Of a stretch of 41,841 nt of DNA, positions 16,382-24,772 are shown one piece after another. The notes under the pieces are model-generated. The model was not told where the DNA came from, ran no database searches, and saw only the letters and a program-made list of their open reading frames with translations. Source of the stretch: Bacteroidota bacterium (lineage in GTDB: Bacteria > Bacteroidota > Bacteroidia > Chitinophagales > Chitinophagaceae); contig JAFAEW010000089.1 in the NCBI GenBank assembly GCA_023423835.1, positions 1-41,841 of the forward strand. The letters run 5' to 3'. The position numbers and the translations under genes were made by a program. Each line of letters starts with the position of its first letter. The stretch's first letter is position 1.

Positions 16382-16822
16382 TCAGCTTTTCATCAATTCA
16401 AAATTCTCATCCTTTTCAATCGATTCAAATGCATCAAAAATTTCTTTGGGAGGAAGATCGAGTTTTCTGATTCTGGTGTTCATCCACGCTCCATCCACGG
16501 TGATTGTTGCCGCAATGGTCTCGCCGTTTTTCACGATTTCATGCCGGATACTCCATCGGCTGAAATCTTCACGCGCTTTCAAAAGTTTCAGGTTGATTTC
16601 AGCAACATCACCAAAAACAATTTCGCGTTTGAAAACGCATTCTTCCCTGAAAAGGATGGGGCCAAACTGCCGATGCTGCATGTAGGCGGGAGTGATCTGA
16701 TGTTCATTCAAAAATTTCAACCGTACAAAGGCCGCCCAATCGTAGTAAACCGAATGGCGTAAATGAAAATTAGGATCAAGATCGCTCCATCGAACTTCAA
16801 CGCTCGTTTTAAAATCATTCAT
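16382..16822 (-). CDS. Acyl-CoA thioesterase (hotdog fold, 4HBT family)
   Basis: This 146-residue protein opens with VEVRWSDLDPNFHLRHSVYY, matching the R-x-x-D-(x)-D-x-x-x-H-x-x-N/Y catalytic-region pattern of 4-hydroxybenzoyl-CoA thioesterase relatives. The usual N in HxNN is replaced by RHS. Strands LKLLKAREDFSRWSIRHEIV and TIAATITVDGAWM complete the hotdog fold. It hydrolyses short or aromatic acyl-CoA esters in the cytoplasm. It follows the TolC gene by 29 bases and is probably the last gene of that transcript, although no functional link to export is known. Confidence 0.85.
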   Translation of the reverse strand: MNDFKTSVEVRWSDLDPNFHLRHSVYYDWAAFVRLKFLNEHQITPAYMQHRQFGPILFREECVFKREIVFGDVAEINLKLLKAREDFSRWSIRHEIVKNGETIAATITVDGAWMNTRIRKLDLPPKEIFDAFESIEKDENFELMKS

Positions 16823-16851
16823 TCCCTAAAAATAGAAAAAATCGCATCACC

Positions 16852-18303
16852 TTACAACCGTCCGCGATAATAATCCAGGATGCGGGTACGCAAAACATAA
16901 TCATATTTTGCAGAAATTAGGTTGATGCGGGAACGATCGTAATTATTTTTTGCAATCAGATAGTCAACGGAAGTTATTACACCGGCATTAAAACGAACCT
17001 CGGCCGAACGGAAGGATTCTCCATAGTCTTTCACCTGTTGCACCAATGTCTGATAGGTTTCAAATGCGGTTTTCATATTTACGAATGCCTGTTCGATCTG
17101 GTGTTGCAACTGCGTTTTTGTGGTCATTTCGTCGAATTCTGTTTTCCTTTGTTCGATCTCCGCCTTTTTGATCAGCGCACGAGTTTGATTGCCGGTTAAA
17201 ATAGGAATGCGAAGGCCCACACTCACGTTGCTGTTGAAGTTGTTTTTCCATTGCGTTCCGTAGGGAATTCTTTTTTCCGTAAAATTGTTTTGCGTAGCAT
17301 AGACCGGAAGTTTGTCATTATTAAACCACACATATTGTCCGGTTTCTACCTGCGAACTGCCGTCGGGAATGGCGATAGTGGCGGCATTGGAATAATTTGT
17401 TCCTAATCCTCCGTTGAGTGAAATACTGGGAAAAAGCTGGCCTTTTGCAGATTTCAGTGCATATCCTGCACTTTGTTTCCGCAGCGTGGCTGATTTCACC
17501 AATGCAAGGTTTTCTTCTGCCTGCTGATAGATATCCAAAGGACCTGCGTCATAGAAAACAATATTTTCTCCGGCTTCAATTTTCTTTGCCGTAAAGCCGG
17601 GCTGGTAAGGAATGTTCATAAGTTGCATCAGTGTTACTTTTGAAGTTTCCAATGCATTTTTCAGGCTGATAACATTCAATTCATCCGATCCCAACTGTCC
17701 TTTTGTATCGTAAAAAGTAGCCGGTGCAATGGCGCCGCTTTGATTCATGATGTCGAGTCTTTTAACCTGGCTTCGTGTTACATCAGCCTGTTGCAATGCG
17801 GCTGTGAGCTGCTCATCATTCCTCAATACTTCCAGATAAGCAAGAATGATATTGATCGTAATGTTTTCCTTCTGTTGTTGCCAGTCCATTTTATCGGCCT
17901 CATAATTCAGTCTGTTTGCCTTAATATTATTGTTGATGGCACCTGCGCGCCACAAAGGCAAACTTGCATTCAAACCGTAGTTGGCGAAAGTCAAATTTTG
18001 ATTTATATAGCTATTGGTAAATGGATCGATTCCCCTACCCTGGCTGATACCATGATTGATATCGCCGGTCACATACGGCAGCCGGTTGCCTTTAGCAACC
18101 ATTACATCTGCTTCATCAGCCTGCATTTGAATACGGCTGTAGTAGATGTCTTTATTATACTTCAGGGCGGTATCGATACATTGTTGCAGCGAATACACAA
18201 CGGGTGACACTTCGTTTTGCGCCCCGGCTTTCTTAAAGGAAAGGAGGCAAAGGAAAACCGCGGTAAGAAATAAATCCCTTTTTATTGTTGAAATCTTGTT
18301 CAT
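16852..18303 (-). CDS. TolC-family outer-membrane efflux protein
   Basis: This 483-residue protein has a signal peptide (to about GAQ, residue 29) and two repeated outer-membrane-efflux-protein halves. The first repeat opens with YSLQQCIDTALKYNKDIYYS. Long coiled helices (LNYEADKMDWQQQKENITINIILAYLEV; KAEIEQRKTEFDEMTTK) form the periplasmic tunnel. The C-terminal repeat ends with DYLIAKNNYDRSRINLISAKYDYVLR. TolC proteins give the outer-membrane exit for tripartite pumps or type I secretion. It lies 24 bases after the ABC ATPase gene, so the two form an export operon, but no membrane-fusion or permease gene is present here. Confidence 0.93.
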   Translation of the reverse strand: MNKISTIKRDLFLTAVFLCLLSFKKAGAQNEVSPVVYSLQQCIDTALKYNKDIYYSRIQMQADEADVMVAKGNRLPYVTGDINHGISQGRGIDPFTNSYINQNLTFANYGLNASLPLWRAGAINNNIKANRLNYEADKMDWQQQKENITINIILAYLEVLRNDEQLTAALQQADVTRSQVKRLDIMNQSGAIAPATFYDTKGQLGSDELNVISLKNALETSKVTLMQLMNIPYQPGFTAKKIEAGENIVFYDAGPLDIYQQAEENLALVKSATLRKQSAGYALKSAKGQLFPSISLNGGLGTNYSNAATIAIPDGSSQVETGQYVWFNNDKLPVYATQNNFTEKRIPYGTQWKNNFNSNVSVGLRIPILTGNQTRALIKKAEIEQRKTEFDEMTTKTQLQHQIEQAFVNMKTAFETYQTLVQQVKDYGESFRSAEVRFNAGVITSVDYLIAKNNYDRSRINLISAKYDYVLRTRILDYYRGRL

Positions 18304-18327
18304 GGTTTTATCGTTTTCAAATCAGCG

Positions 18328-19020
18328 CTAAAATTTATCAGCTTGTTTCTCTACTATCTGTTCTATTCTTCCGTCCATCAGATGAATGATTCTTGAACCA
18401 TATTCAGCATTTTTTTCTGAATGTGTAACCTGAATGATGGTTACTCCTTCTTCTTCGTTCAGCTTTTTAAACAACTCCATGATCTCCTCACCTTGTTTTG
18501 AGTTGAGGTTTCCGGTGGGTTCATCGGCGAGGATCAATTTTGGATTGGCAATCAGCGCTCTCGCTATTCCCACGAGTTGTTGCTGACCACCGGATAACTG
18601 TGTTGGAAAAAGATCTTTTTTTCCTACCATTTGAAAGCGGTCGAGTATGTCGGCCACCATTGCCTTCCGTTCAGAAGTTTTTATTCCATGATAAATTAAA
18701 GGCGTTTCAATATTTTCATAAACCGTTAACTCGTCAATCAGATGATAGGCCTGAAAAACAAAGCCAATGTATTGCTTATACAGTTTTGAACGCTGCTTTT
18801 CCTTGAGTTGCAACACCGGCTCACCTAAAAAAGTATATTCGCCCTCATTTGGATCGTCGAGCATTCCGATTACGTTGAGCAGGGTTGACTTTCCCGAACC
18901 CGAAGGACCCATAATTGAAATAAATTCACCTTCGGCCACATCAAGGTGTATATCTTTTAAAATAAAATTCGGAACACCACCAATGTTTACCCATTTTGAT
19001 ATCCGTTTCAATTCTATCAT
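18328..19020 (-). CDS. ABC transporter ATP-binding protein, MacB/LolD type
   Basis: This 230-residue protein starts MIELKRISKWV; an extra 14-residue upstream extension in frame is unlikely. Walker A is GPSGSGKST and the Q-loop is FVFQAYHLIDEL. The signature LSGGQQQLVGIARAL departs from the usual LSGGQQQRVAIARAL at two positions. Walker B is LILADEPTGNL, and the H-loop is VTHSEKNAEYGSRIIHL. The YHLIDELTVYEN loop and the EPTGNL motif are typical of MacB/LolCDE/FtsE-type ATPases, which power mechanotransmission or efflux rather than import. It is followed by a TolC gene. The cognate permease is missing in the window. Confidence 0.93.
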   Translation of the reverse strand: MIELKRISKWVNIGGVPNFILKDIHLDVAEGEFISIMGPSGSGKSTLLNVIGMLDDPNEGEYTFLGEPVLQLKEKQRSKLYKQYIGFVFQAYHLIDELTVYENIETPLIYHGIKTSERKAMVADILDRFQMVGKKDLFPTQLSGGQQQLVGIARALIANPKLILADEPTGNLNSKQGEEIMELFKKLNEEEGVTIIQVTHSEKNAEYGSRIIHLMDGRIEQIVEKQADKF

Positions 19021-19114
19021 AAACTTATTGTTTGACCGTGAAAGAATAGAAATATGTGCCATTGTCGTAGTTGATTGATTTACAGCAATTTACGTTTATT
19101 TTTTCTACTAAAGT

Positions 19115-19179
19115 GTTCGATAATGATACAAGATTTGTTCTCTATCGAACAGCCGTGCTGAAGGTATAACAGGCAGCAC
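19115..19179. repeat. Two inverted repeats upstream of the ABC/TolC operon
   Basis: GTTCGATA (19115-19122) and TATCGAAC (19143-19150) are perfect inverse copies 20 bases apart. Directly after, GTGCTG (19155-19160) and CAGCAC (19174-19179) form a 6-bp hairpin with a 13-nt loop. They lie 95-160 bases before the ABC ATPase start, in the only non-coding stretch available for its promoter, so an operator role is possible. Confidence 0.45.
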
Positions 19180-19181
19180 TG

Positions 19182-19215
19182 AAAAAGGCCGTTCCGGTGA
19201 ATGGAAACGGCCTTT
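19182..19215 (-). terminator. Terminator of the phosphorylase-like gene
   Basis: The arms AAAGGCCGTT (19184-19193) and AACGGCCTTT (19206-19215) give a 10-bp GC-rich stem. On the minus strand it ends in five T (19186-19182). It lies 20 bases past the stop codon at 19235. Confidence 0.8.
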
Positions 19216-19234
19216 GCCTATAAAAATTCAGTGT

Positions 19235-20887
19235 TTATTTATACAGGCATTCGTAATACTGGTGCGCCATTCTGTTGCTGTCAAAATGAAAACGCACGTC
19301 ATTCATTCCATTCTGAACGATATTTCTCCAGGTATCGAACTCATCGTAATAGGTCGGCAGAATCTGCTGTTCGAGGATGTCGTACAATTGGTTGAGGTCA
19401 TATTCATCCTGTTCCTGCACCGTCATATTATCGTAATCGGCTTTAGGAATTACAAATCCGTTATTGGCATTATCGATGAATTCGGGTATCCATCCGTCAT
19501 CGGTTGAGAAGTTAACCGCGCCGTTCATGGCAGCGGTCATCCCACTCGTTCCGGAAGCTTCCCTTGGAACACGCGGATTATTCAACCACACGTCTGCCGC
19601 CTGTTTCAATCTTTTACTCAACGCTAATTCATAGCCGATTAAAACCGCAACGTTTTTGTATTTTTTACTCAGGTGAACAAGATTGTTGAATTGCGTAATA
19701 GCCGGATAGTCGACGGGATAAGGTTTTCCGGCCCAGATAATCTGTACCGGATACTTTTTGCCGCTGATAAGCTTTTCAAATCTTTCGGTATCATGCGTAA
19801 TCATGTCGGCCCGTTTGTATCCCGCAAAACGTCTGGCCCATACAATCGTTAAGATCGATGGGTTGAAGATTTTGCCAGTCTGATCTGCTACAATTTCAAA
19901 AGCCCTTTTCTTCAGATAATGTTTCCGGTCGTCAAACAGCCAGTCATTTTCGGACTCCTTGGATTTGTATAACATTTTGTCGGCCCAATACTTCCAGTTT
20001 TGCGCATTGGTAATGGAAATAATTTCGCATATGCCTTCGTATTTGCTCCACATTTTCCGGGCAACTTCACCATGCAGCTTTGAAACGCCGTTTGCCAGTT
20101 TTGCAAGCCGCAAGGCAGCGAGCGAGTGGTTGAACTGATCGTCCTGCATGCCTGTGATTCTTCTTACTTCATCGATGCTGAGTCCGCAGAAATAGCTCAT
20201 TTTGCTGCACAGATACAAATCGTGTTTTTCGTTTCCGGCCTCCTCGGGTGTATGTGTGGTGAAGACAAGATGTTCTTTTACTTTTTCAACGCTTTTAAAT
20301 TTGTCAAGCAGGTAAAAAGCCGATGAAATTCCATGTGCCTCATTGAGATGATAAAGATCAGGATTGAAATTTAGCTCGTCAATCAGCTTGGCGCCGCCTA
20401 CTCCCAATAAAATGAACTGTGCGATTTTCGTTGCAACATTTGCATCATACAACCTGTGGCTGATGGTTTGAGATACGTAATCGTTTTCAGGAAGATCGGT
20501 ACTTAATAAAAAAACGGGAGCGGTATTGAATGTGGTGGGGTTGAGGTAATACGCTTTTACCCAAACCGGATGATCATGAATATTGATCTGAAATTTGATT
20601 CCCGTGTCTTCAAGGAAGCTGAATGATTTTTCCATCCAGGTGACCTGCAACGTCTGATCCTGATTTCTGGCCTGATCGTAATACCCGTATTTCCATAAGA
20701 TTCCTATTCCAACCATATTCTGCTTCAGTTCATAAGCACTCCGCATGTGTGATCCTGCAAGGAAACCCAATCCGCCACTGTAAATTTTTAATGGTTGATG
20801 AATGGCAAATTCCATTGAAAAGTAAGCGACTTTCTTGGAATATTCTTTGTCGATTTTATAGGGAACTTCAAAATTTCTAAAATCCAT
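19235..20887 (-). CDS. glgP: Alpha-glucan (glycogen) phosphorylase-like protein, short GT35 form, lacking the PLP lysine
   Basis: This 550-residue protein matches the short alpha-glucan phosphorylase group (TIGR02094). The motifs are AYFSMEFAIHQPLKIYSGGL, HLNEAHGISSAF, FTTHTPEEAGNEKHD, WARRFAGYKRADM and NPRVPREASGTSGM. The group normally cleaves terminal alpha-1,4-glucose with phosphate, using pyridoxal phosphate bound to a lysine in EASGT(S/G)xMK. Here that position is threonine (codon ACC, 19537-19535), so a normal PLP Schiff base cannot form. The surrounding glucan- and phosphate-site motifs are intact. It may be a non-phosphorolytic homologue or a Bacteroidota subgroup with altered chemistry. 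It is monocistronic with its own terminator. An alternative reading as a GT-B glycosyltransferase cannot be excluded. Confidence 0.8.
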   Translation of the reverse strand: MDFRNFEVPYKIDKEYSKKVAYFSMEFAIHQPLKIYSGGLGFLAGSHMRSAYELKQNMVGIGILWKYGYYDQARNQDQTLQVTWMEKSFSFLEDTGIKFQINIHDHPVWVKAYYLNPTTFNTAPVFLLSTDLPENDYVSQTISHRLYDANVATKIAQFILLGVGGAKLIDELNFNPDLYHLNEAHGISSAFYLLDKFKSVEKVKEHLVFTTHTPEEAGNEKHDLYLCSKMSYFCGLSIDEVRRITGMQDDQFNHSLAALRLAKLANGVSKLHGEVARKMWSKYEGICEIISITNAQNWKYWADKMLYKSKESENDWLFDDRKHYLKKRAFEIVADQTGKIFNPSILTIVWARRFAGYKRADMITHDTERFEKLISGKKYPVQIIWAGKPYPVDYPAITQFNNLVHLSKKYKNVAVLIGYELALSKRLKQAADVWLNNPRVPREASGTSGMTAAMNGAVNFSTDDGWIPEFIDNANNGFVIPKADYDNMTVQEQDEYDLNQLYDILEQQILPTYYDEFDTWRNIVQNGMNDVRFHFDSNRMAHQYYECLYK

Positions 20888-21052
20888 ATGAATTAATCTC
20901 TTTTAAAAAGACGGCAATTTATACTATATTTTTTAAAATGTATTTTCCACACATTCTCACTACCGATTATGTGGTGAAGAAAAGAATTAAAGGAAAGCGG
21001 ATGATCCTCTTTTTAAAATTTAAGCTTCATTTAAAACCGGTAAACGGAAATA

Positions 21053-22021
21053 TCATTTCTGTTTCACCTTTTCCGCAGCTTCTTTTTTCTTTTCCTTTTT
21101 TAAGGGATAAGTATCGTTGAAATAACATTGGATACCGCGATGGTTGCCGCAGTTGTTTTGTTCTTTAACTTTCAGATGCCTTTCTTCAAAGGTGAAATCG
21201 ATGACACAAATATCGCCGTTTTCGCTGTAGAAACCGTGCTTTTCATCCCGCATATGTAGCACGCCCTTCAACTCGCCACTGCATCCGTTTGAATTTTCGA
21301 AGTGGATAAAGAAAATATATTTTCCCGGTCCCGATCCGTCGCGCAACGAAATGAAATTTCTTTTATTTTTTACATAGTCACCGCTGTATTTAAACGTTCG
21401 CGGAAGCGTATCAATCGGATTAATGATGCTGTCTTTATCCGTTTCTTCATTCGAATCATTTACCACCTTCATAAAATCGCGTAATCCTGCATTGTAGGCA
21501 TAGCCGTTTCTCGTATAAACAACTTCTTTGTCTTTATTCACCTTCTGCCGGCTAAGCATAAACGTGGGTTCTGAAGTAATGGAAAGTTCATGACGGTATC
21601 CGTCTGTATACTTATTCTTCAACAGTTCAATAGAAGCGAGATAATTATTGTTTTTTCCGGAAAATAAGAAAGCTATTAAACTGGTATTCTTCCTTTCGGA
21701 AATATTTGCAAGCAAATACTTTTCCTCACCGGAAACAATCTTCCCCACCGGACGGATTGAGAGATGAGCGGAATCTTTTGCAGAGATTTTCTGCATGATA
21801 CTATCGGGAACAAACTGGTTAAACACGAAATAGCTTATGGCGGCCGTATCTCCGGTTTTATTAAGATTGGAATCAACCAGTTTATATGGAAGCTTTAAAT
21901 CCGGAAACGCTTCCAGCAATTCCGGAAAATCGATCTTCTCATTGCCCTGAAGCGACTTTTTTTTTGGCTTGCATCCAAAGAATAACAGAAGGACGACACA
22001 GGCAATTGACAATTTCTGCAT
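21053..22021 (-). CDS. Lipoprotein of unknown function
   Basis: This 322-residue protein has a lipoprotein signal (IACVVLLLFFGCKPKKKS; cysteine at residue 17). No recognisable domain is present. The middle is rich in beta-strand-like segments (RHELSITSEPTFMLSRQKV). The C-terminal third contains NSNGCSGELKGVLHM, GDICVIDF and NNCGNHRGIQCYF, so it may hold disulfide-linked cysteines. The last 20 residues are almost all Lys/Glu/Ala. It lies divergently from the DtxR-like regulator gene with 84 bases between them. The 165 bases to the phosphorylase gene (20888-21052) contain no further gene. Confidence 0.75.
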   Translation of the reverse strand: MQKLSIACVVLLLFFGCKPKKKSLQGNEKIDFPELLEAFPDLKLPYKLVDSNLNKTGDTAAISYFVFNQFVPDSIMQKISAKDSAHLSIRPVGKIVSGEEKYLLANISERKNTSLIAFLFSGKNNNYLASIELLKNKYTDGYRHELSITSEPTFMLSRQKVNKDKEVVYTRNGYAYNAGLRDFMKVVNDSNEETDKDSIINPIDTLPRTFKYSGDYVKNKRNFISLRDGSGPGKYIFFIHFENSNGCSGELKGVLHMRDEKHGFYSENGDICVIDFTFEERHLKVKEQNNCGNHRGIQCYFNDTYPLKKEKKKEAAEKVKQK

Positions 22022-22074
22022 GAAGGAAAAGTTTTTATAAAAATATTCATAATCCGACAGTATTTCGCCAGAAT

Positions 22075-22094
22075 TTTTTAGATTTGCCTAAAAA
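22075..22094. promoter_or_regulatory. Palindromic operator over the -7 element of the DtxR/Nramp operon
   Basis: TTTTTAG (22075-22081), a 6-base spacer, then CTAAAAA (22088-22094) form a perfect 7-bp inverted repeat. TAGATTTG (22079-22086) inside it is an exact TAnnTTTG match, so a repressor bound here would occlude the promoter. The half-site TTTAG/CTAAA resembles DtxR/MntR-family sites. The ATG is 12 bases downstream. Confidence 0.55.
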
Positions 22095-22105
22095 TATTTT
22101 GTGAC

Positions 22106-22783
22106 ATGCCTAACTTTTCAGAATCTGAAGAGAATTATATAAAGCACATCTACCATCTGCAGCATGCCTCGGGAAGTGTTTCAACAAACGCACTTGCTGC
22201 CTCCCTTCAGGCAAAACCGGCTTCTATAACGGATATGCTTAAAAAACTGAAGGCCAAGAAATTGTTGCAATACGAACCCTACCGGGAATTCCAATTAAGC
22301 ACGCAGGGAAAAAAGCTGGCGGTGAACATTATTCGCAAGCATCGCTTGTGGGAGTATTTTTTAGTGAAGAAATTAAACTTCGGATGGGATGAGGTGCACG
22401 ATCTGGCGGAACAGCTCGAACATATTGACAGCAGAGAACTGGTGGATAAATTGGAAGCCTACCTCGGTTTCCCGGAATTTGATCCGCACGGAGATCCTAT
22501 TCCTGACAGTAACGGAAAAATCGTTTATCAAAGGCAAATGAATCTTACAGAACTGCCGTTCCACACGACAGGAGAAGTAACTTCAGTGGGAAATCAAACC
22601 TCCGAACTGTTGGAAGTTTTAAGAGATAAGCAGATCGAAATCGGAACAAAACTGCAACTGATTAAAAAGTTTGCTTTTGATAATTCATATGAAATAAAGC
22701 TCGAAGATCAGCCCGCCTTTAATATAAGTGAAATGCTTGCCCGGGCGCTATTTGTAAAAATTGATGAAGAAACCAACAAATGA
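22106..22783 (+). CDS. DtxR/MntR-family metal-dependent regulator
   Basis: This 225-residue protein has a winged HTH (residues 5-65, SESEENYIKHIYHL, ALAASLQAKPASITDMLKKL). A metal-binding dimerisation domain follows (about 70-140, RKHRLWEYFL, HDLAEQLEHIDSRELVDKL, FDPHGDPIP). A C-terminal FeoA/SH3-like domain occupies about 150-220. Family members bind Mn2+ or Fe2+ through E/H/D residues and repress metal importers. Residues suited to metal binding are present (HIDSRE, DPHGD). Overlap of ATGA with the Nramp start points to metal-dependent control of that transporter, with Mn2+ the most likely signal (inference). Confidence 0.92.
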   Translation: MPNFSESEENYIKHIYHLQHASGSVSTNALAASLQAKPASITDMLKKLKAKKLLQYEPYREFQLSTQGKKLAVNIIRKHRLWEYFLVKKLNFGWDEVHDLAEQLEHIDSRELVDKLEAYLGFPEFDPHGDPIPDSNGKIVYQRQMNLTELPFHTTGEVTSVGNQTSELLEVLRDKQIEIGTKLQLIKKFAFDNSYEIKLEDQPAFNISEMLARALFVKIDEETNK

Positions 22784-24669
22784 AGAAGGAGAAATACTTT
22801 GAAGCCTCATTAGGAGAGGTCAACAGCACCGTTGATACCACCAACAAAAAGGGAATTAACAAAATATTGCCGTTTTTAGGACCGGCCTATCTCGTAAGCG
22901 TAGGTTATATGGATCCGGGAAACTGGGCTACCGACCTTCAGGGTGGCGCCCGCTTTGGATACCAGCTGATCTGGGTTTTGTTGATGAGCAACATCATGGC
23001 GTTGTTACTGCAAAGCTTGAGTGTGCGGTTGGGCATCGTGAGAAGGCGTGATCTTGCCCAGGCCAATCGCGAAGAATATCCTGCGGTGGTCAATTTTTGC
23101 CTCTATATTTTAGCCGAACTTGCAATCGCGGCCTGCGATCTCGCAGAGGTATTGGGAATGGCCATCGGCCTCCACTTATTAACCGGCATTCCGATCATCT
23201 ATGGCGTCTTTCTTACCGTATTAGATACGTTTATCCTGCTGTTTCTTCAAAATTACGGGATCAGAAAGATGGAAGCTTTCATTATCTCCCTGGTTGCCGT
23301 GGTGGGATTTTCATTTCTGATAGAATTGTTTTTCGCAGCTCCCGATTTGGGGGAGGTCGCAAAAGGATTTGTTCCCACCCCACTCGATAACGAAGCCCTT
23401 TATATTGCGGTTGGAATTATTGGTGCAACCGTAATGCCGCACAATCTTTATCTGCATTCAGCCCTCGTGCAAACGCGAAAAATACAGCCTGGTTCAACCG
23501 GAATAAAAAAGGCACTGAAATATAATTTTATAGATACCACAATTGCCTTAAATGCTGCCTTTTTTGTAAATGCGGCTATCCTCGTGCTCGCCGCTTCCGC
23601 CTTTTTTGCCACTGGAAATACGCAGGTCGCGAGAATTGAGGAAGCACACCAGCTATTGGAGCCGATGCTCGGAAGCACGATTGCTCCTCTCCTTTTCGCA
23701 ATCGCATTGATTGCAGCCGGACAAAGCAGTACGGTCACGGGCACCCTCGCGGGCCAGATTGTGATGGAAGGCTATCTGCATCTGAGAATCAGTCCGTGGA
23801 TAAGACGGCTGCTCACAAGACTTATCGCCATCATTCCGGCGGTGATTGCAATCATTGTCTATGGCGACAATGAAATTGATGATCTGCTGGTATTAAGTCA
23901 GGTAGTGTTGAGTATTCAACTTGGATATGCTGTTATTCCACTCATTCATTTTGTGAGTGATAAAAAAACGATGGGGAAATTTGTGATTGGTTTTAAAACG
24001 AAGGTTTTTGCGTGGATAATTGCAGCCGTGTTGATCTTCTTAAACATCCGGCTCGTGGCAGAAGAGTCGATGAAGATCTTTGAAAGCAATGACAGCATTT
24101 TTGTAAAGATCCTGACCGGATTGGTGATACTCTTCCTCGCCTGGCTGTTTATCATGATGGCACTATTGCCCGTGATTAAGAAGCGGAAACAAAAAAAATC
24201 CGTTGAATTGCACAGCAACCAGCAGCCCCTCGTGATTTCGGAGGTTCCGGAAATTAAAAAGGTAGCGATCGCACTCGATTTCAGTAAAAATGATCAGCAG
24301 CTTATCAATTATGCCATTGCACAGCGCCATAAATCGTCGTCTTATCTATTGTTGCATATTGTGGAAACGGTATCTGCGACTTACCTTGGAAATGCGGCAG
24401 ACGATTATGAAACCCAAAAAGATCTGCAGCGGCTGCAAACCTACGCCGGCGAACTGCGCTCACTTGGGTATTCTGTGGAGGTTCAACTCGGCTTCCATAA
24501 CCGGGTATCTGAAATCATCCGGATTGTGAAAGAACATAAAATCGATCTGCTCGTGATGGGTGCGCACCGGCATATGGGACTGAAGGATGCTATTTATGGC
24601 GAAACGGTGGACAGAGTGCGGCACCGTTTATCGATTCCCGTTTTAATCGTAAATCCGGAATCAAAATAA
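22780..24669 (+). CDS. Nramp divalent-metal transporter fused to a universal stress (UspA) domain
   Basis: This 629-residue protein has residues 25-455 as an 11-TM Nramp core. The TM1 metal site is GYMDPGNWATDLQGG (D-P-G-N) and TM6 has GATVMPHNLYLHS, the methionine typical of Mn2+/Fe2+-selecting members. Residues about 490-629 form a UspA domain (VAIALDFSKNDQQLINYAI ... DLLVMGAHRHMGLKDAIYGE ... IPVLIVNP), with a variant of the ATP loop. The transporter imports Mn2+ (or Fe2+) with protons at the inner membrane; the stress domain would lie in the cytoplasm and could gate transport by nucleotide binding (inference). Nramp-Usp fusions occur in Bacteroidota. It is cotranscribed with the DtxR-like regulator. 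Confidence 0.92.
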   Translation: MKKEKYFEASLGEVNSTVDTTNKKGINKILPFLGPAYLVSVGYMDPGNWATDLQGGARFGYQLIWVLLMSNIMALLLQSLSVRLGIVRRRDLAQANREEYPAVVNFCLYILAELAIAACDLAEVLGMAIGLHLLTGIPIIYGVFLTVLDTFILLFLQNYGIRKMEAFIISLVAVVGFSFLIELFFAAPDLGEVAKGFVPTPLDNEALYIAVGIIGATVMPHNLYLHSALVQTRKIQPGSTGIKKALKYNFIDTTIALNAAFFVNAAILVLAASAFFATGNTQVARIEEAHQLLEPMLGSTIAPLLFAIALIAAGQSSTVTGTLAGQIVMEGYLHLRISPWIRRLLTRLIAIIPAVIAIIVYGDNEIDDLLVLSQVVLSIQLGYAVIPLIHFVSDKKTMGKFVIGFKTKVFAWIIAAVLIFLNIRLVAEESMKIFESNDSIFVKILTGLVILFLAWLFIMMALLPVIKKRKQKKSVELHSNQQPLVISEVPEIKKVAIALDFSKNDQQLINYAIAQRHKSSSYLLLHIVETVSATYLGNAADDYETQKDLQRLQTYAGELRSLGYSVEVQLGFHNRVSEIIRIVKEHKIDLLVMGAHRHMGLKDAIYGETVDRVRHRLSIPVLIVNPESK

Positions 24670-24718
24670 AAGAGAACAGAAATTTTTCTTGCCGTTCAGA
24701 AGCGTAACGTTGGGTTAA

Positions 24719-24730
24719 AAGATATATCTT
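24719..24730. repeat. 12-bp perfect palindrome upstream of the actin-like gene
   Basis: AAGATATATCTT is self-complementary and ends 42 bases before the actin-like start codon, inside the probable promoter region. TATCTTGG within it is a near match to TAnnTTTG. The short AT-rich sequence could be chance. Confidence 0.3.
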
Positions 24731-24772
24731 GGACTGAAAGTTTTAATCCTCCTAAATTATTATTTTTATCTG

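Noticed and set aside
24719..24772. Extending the actin-like protein upstream to find a normal N-terminal phosphate-1 loop.
   Set aside because: The frame is closed by TAA at 24716-24718 and the short open part encodes no DxG motif.
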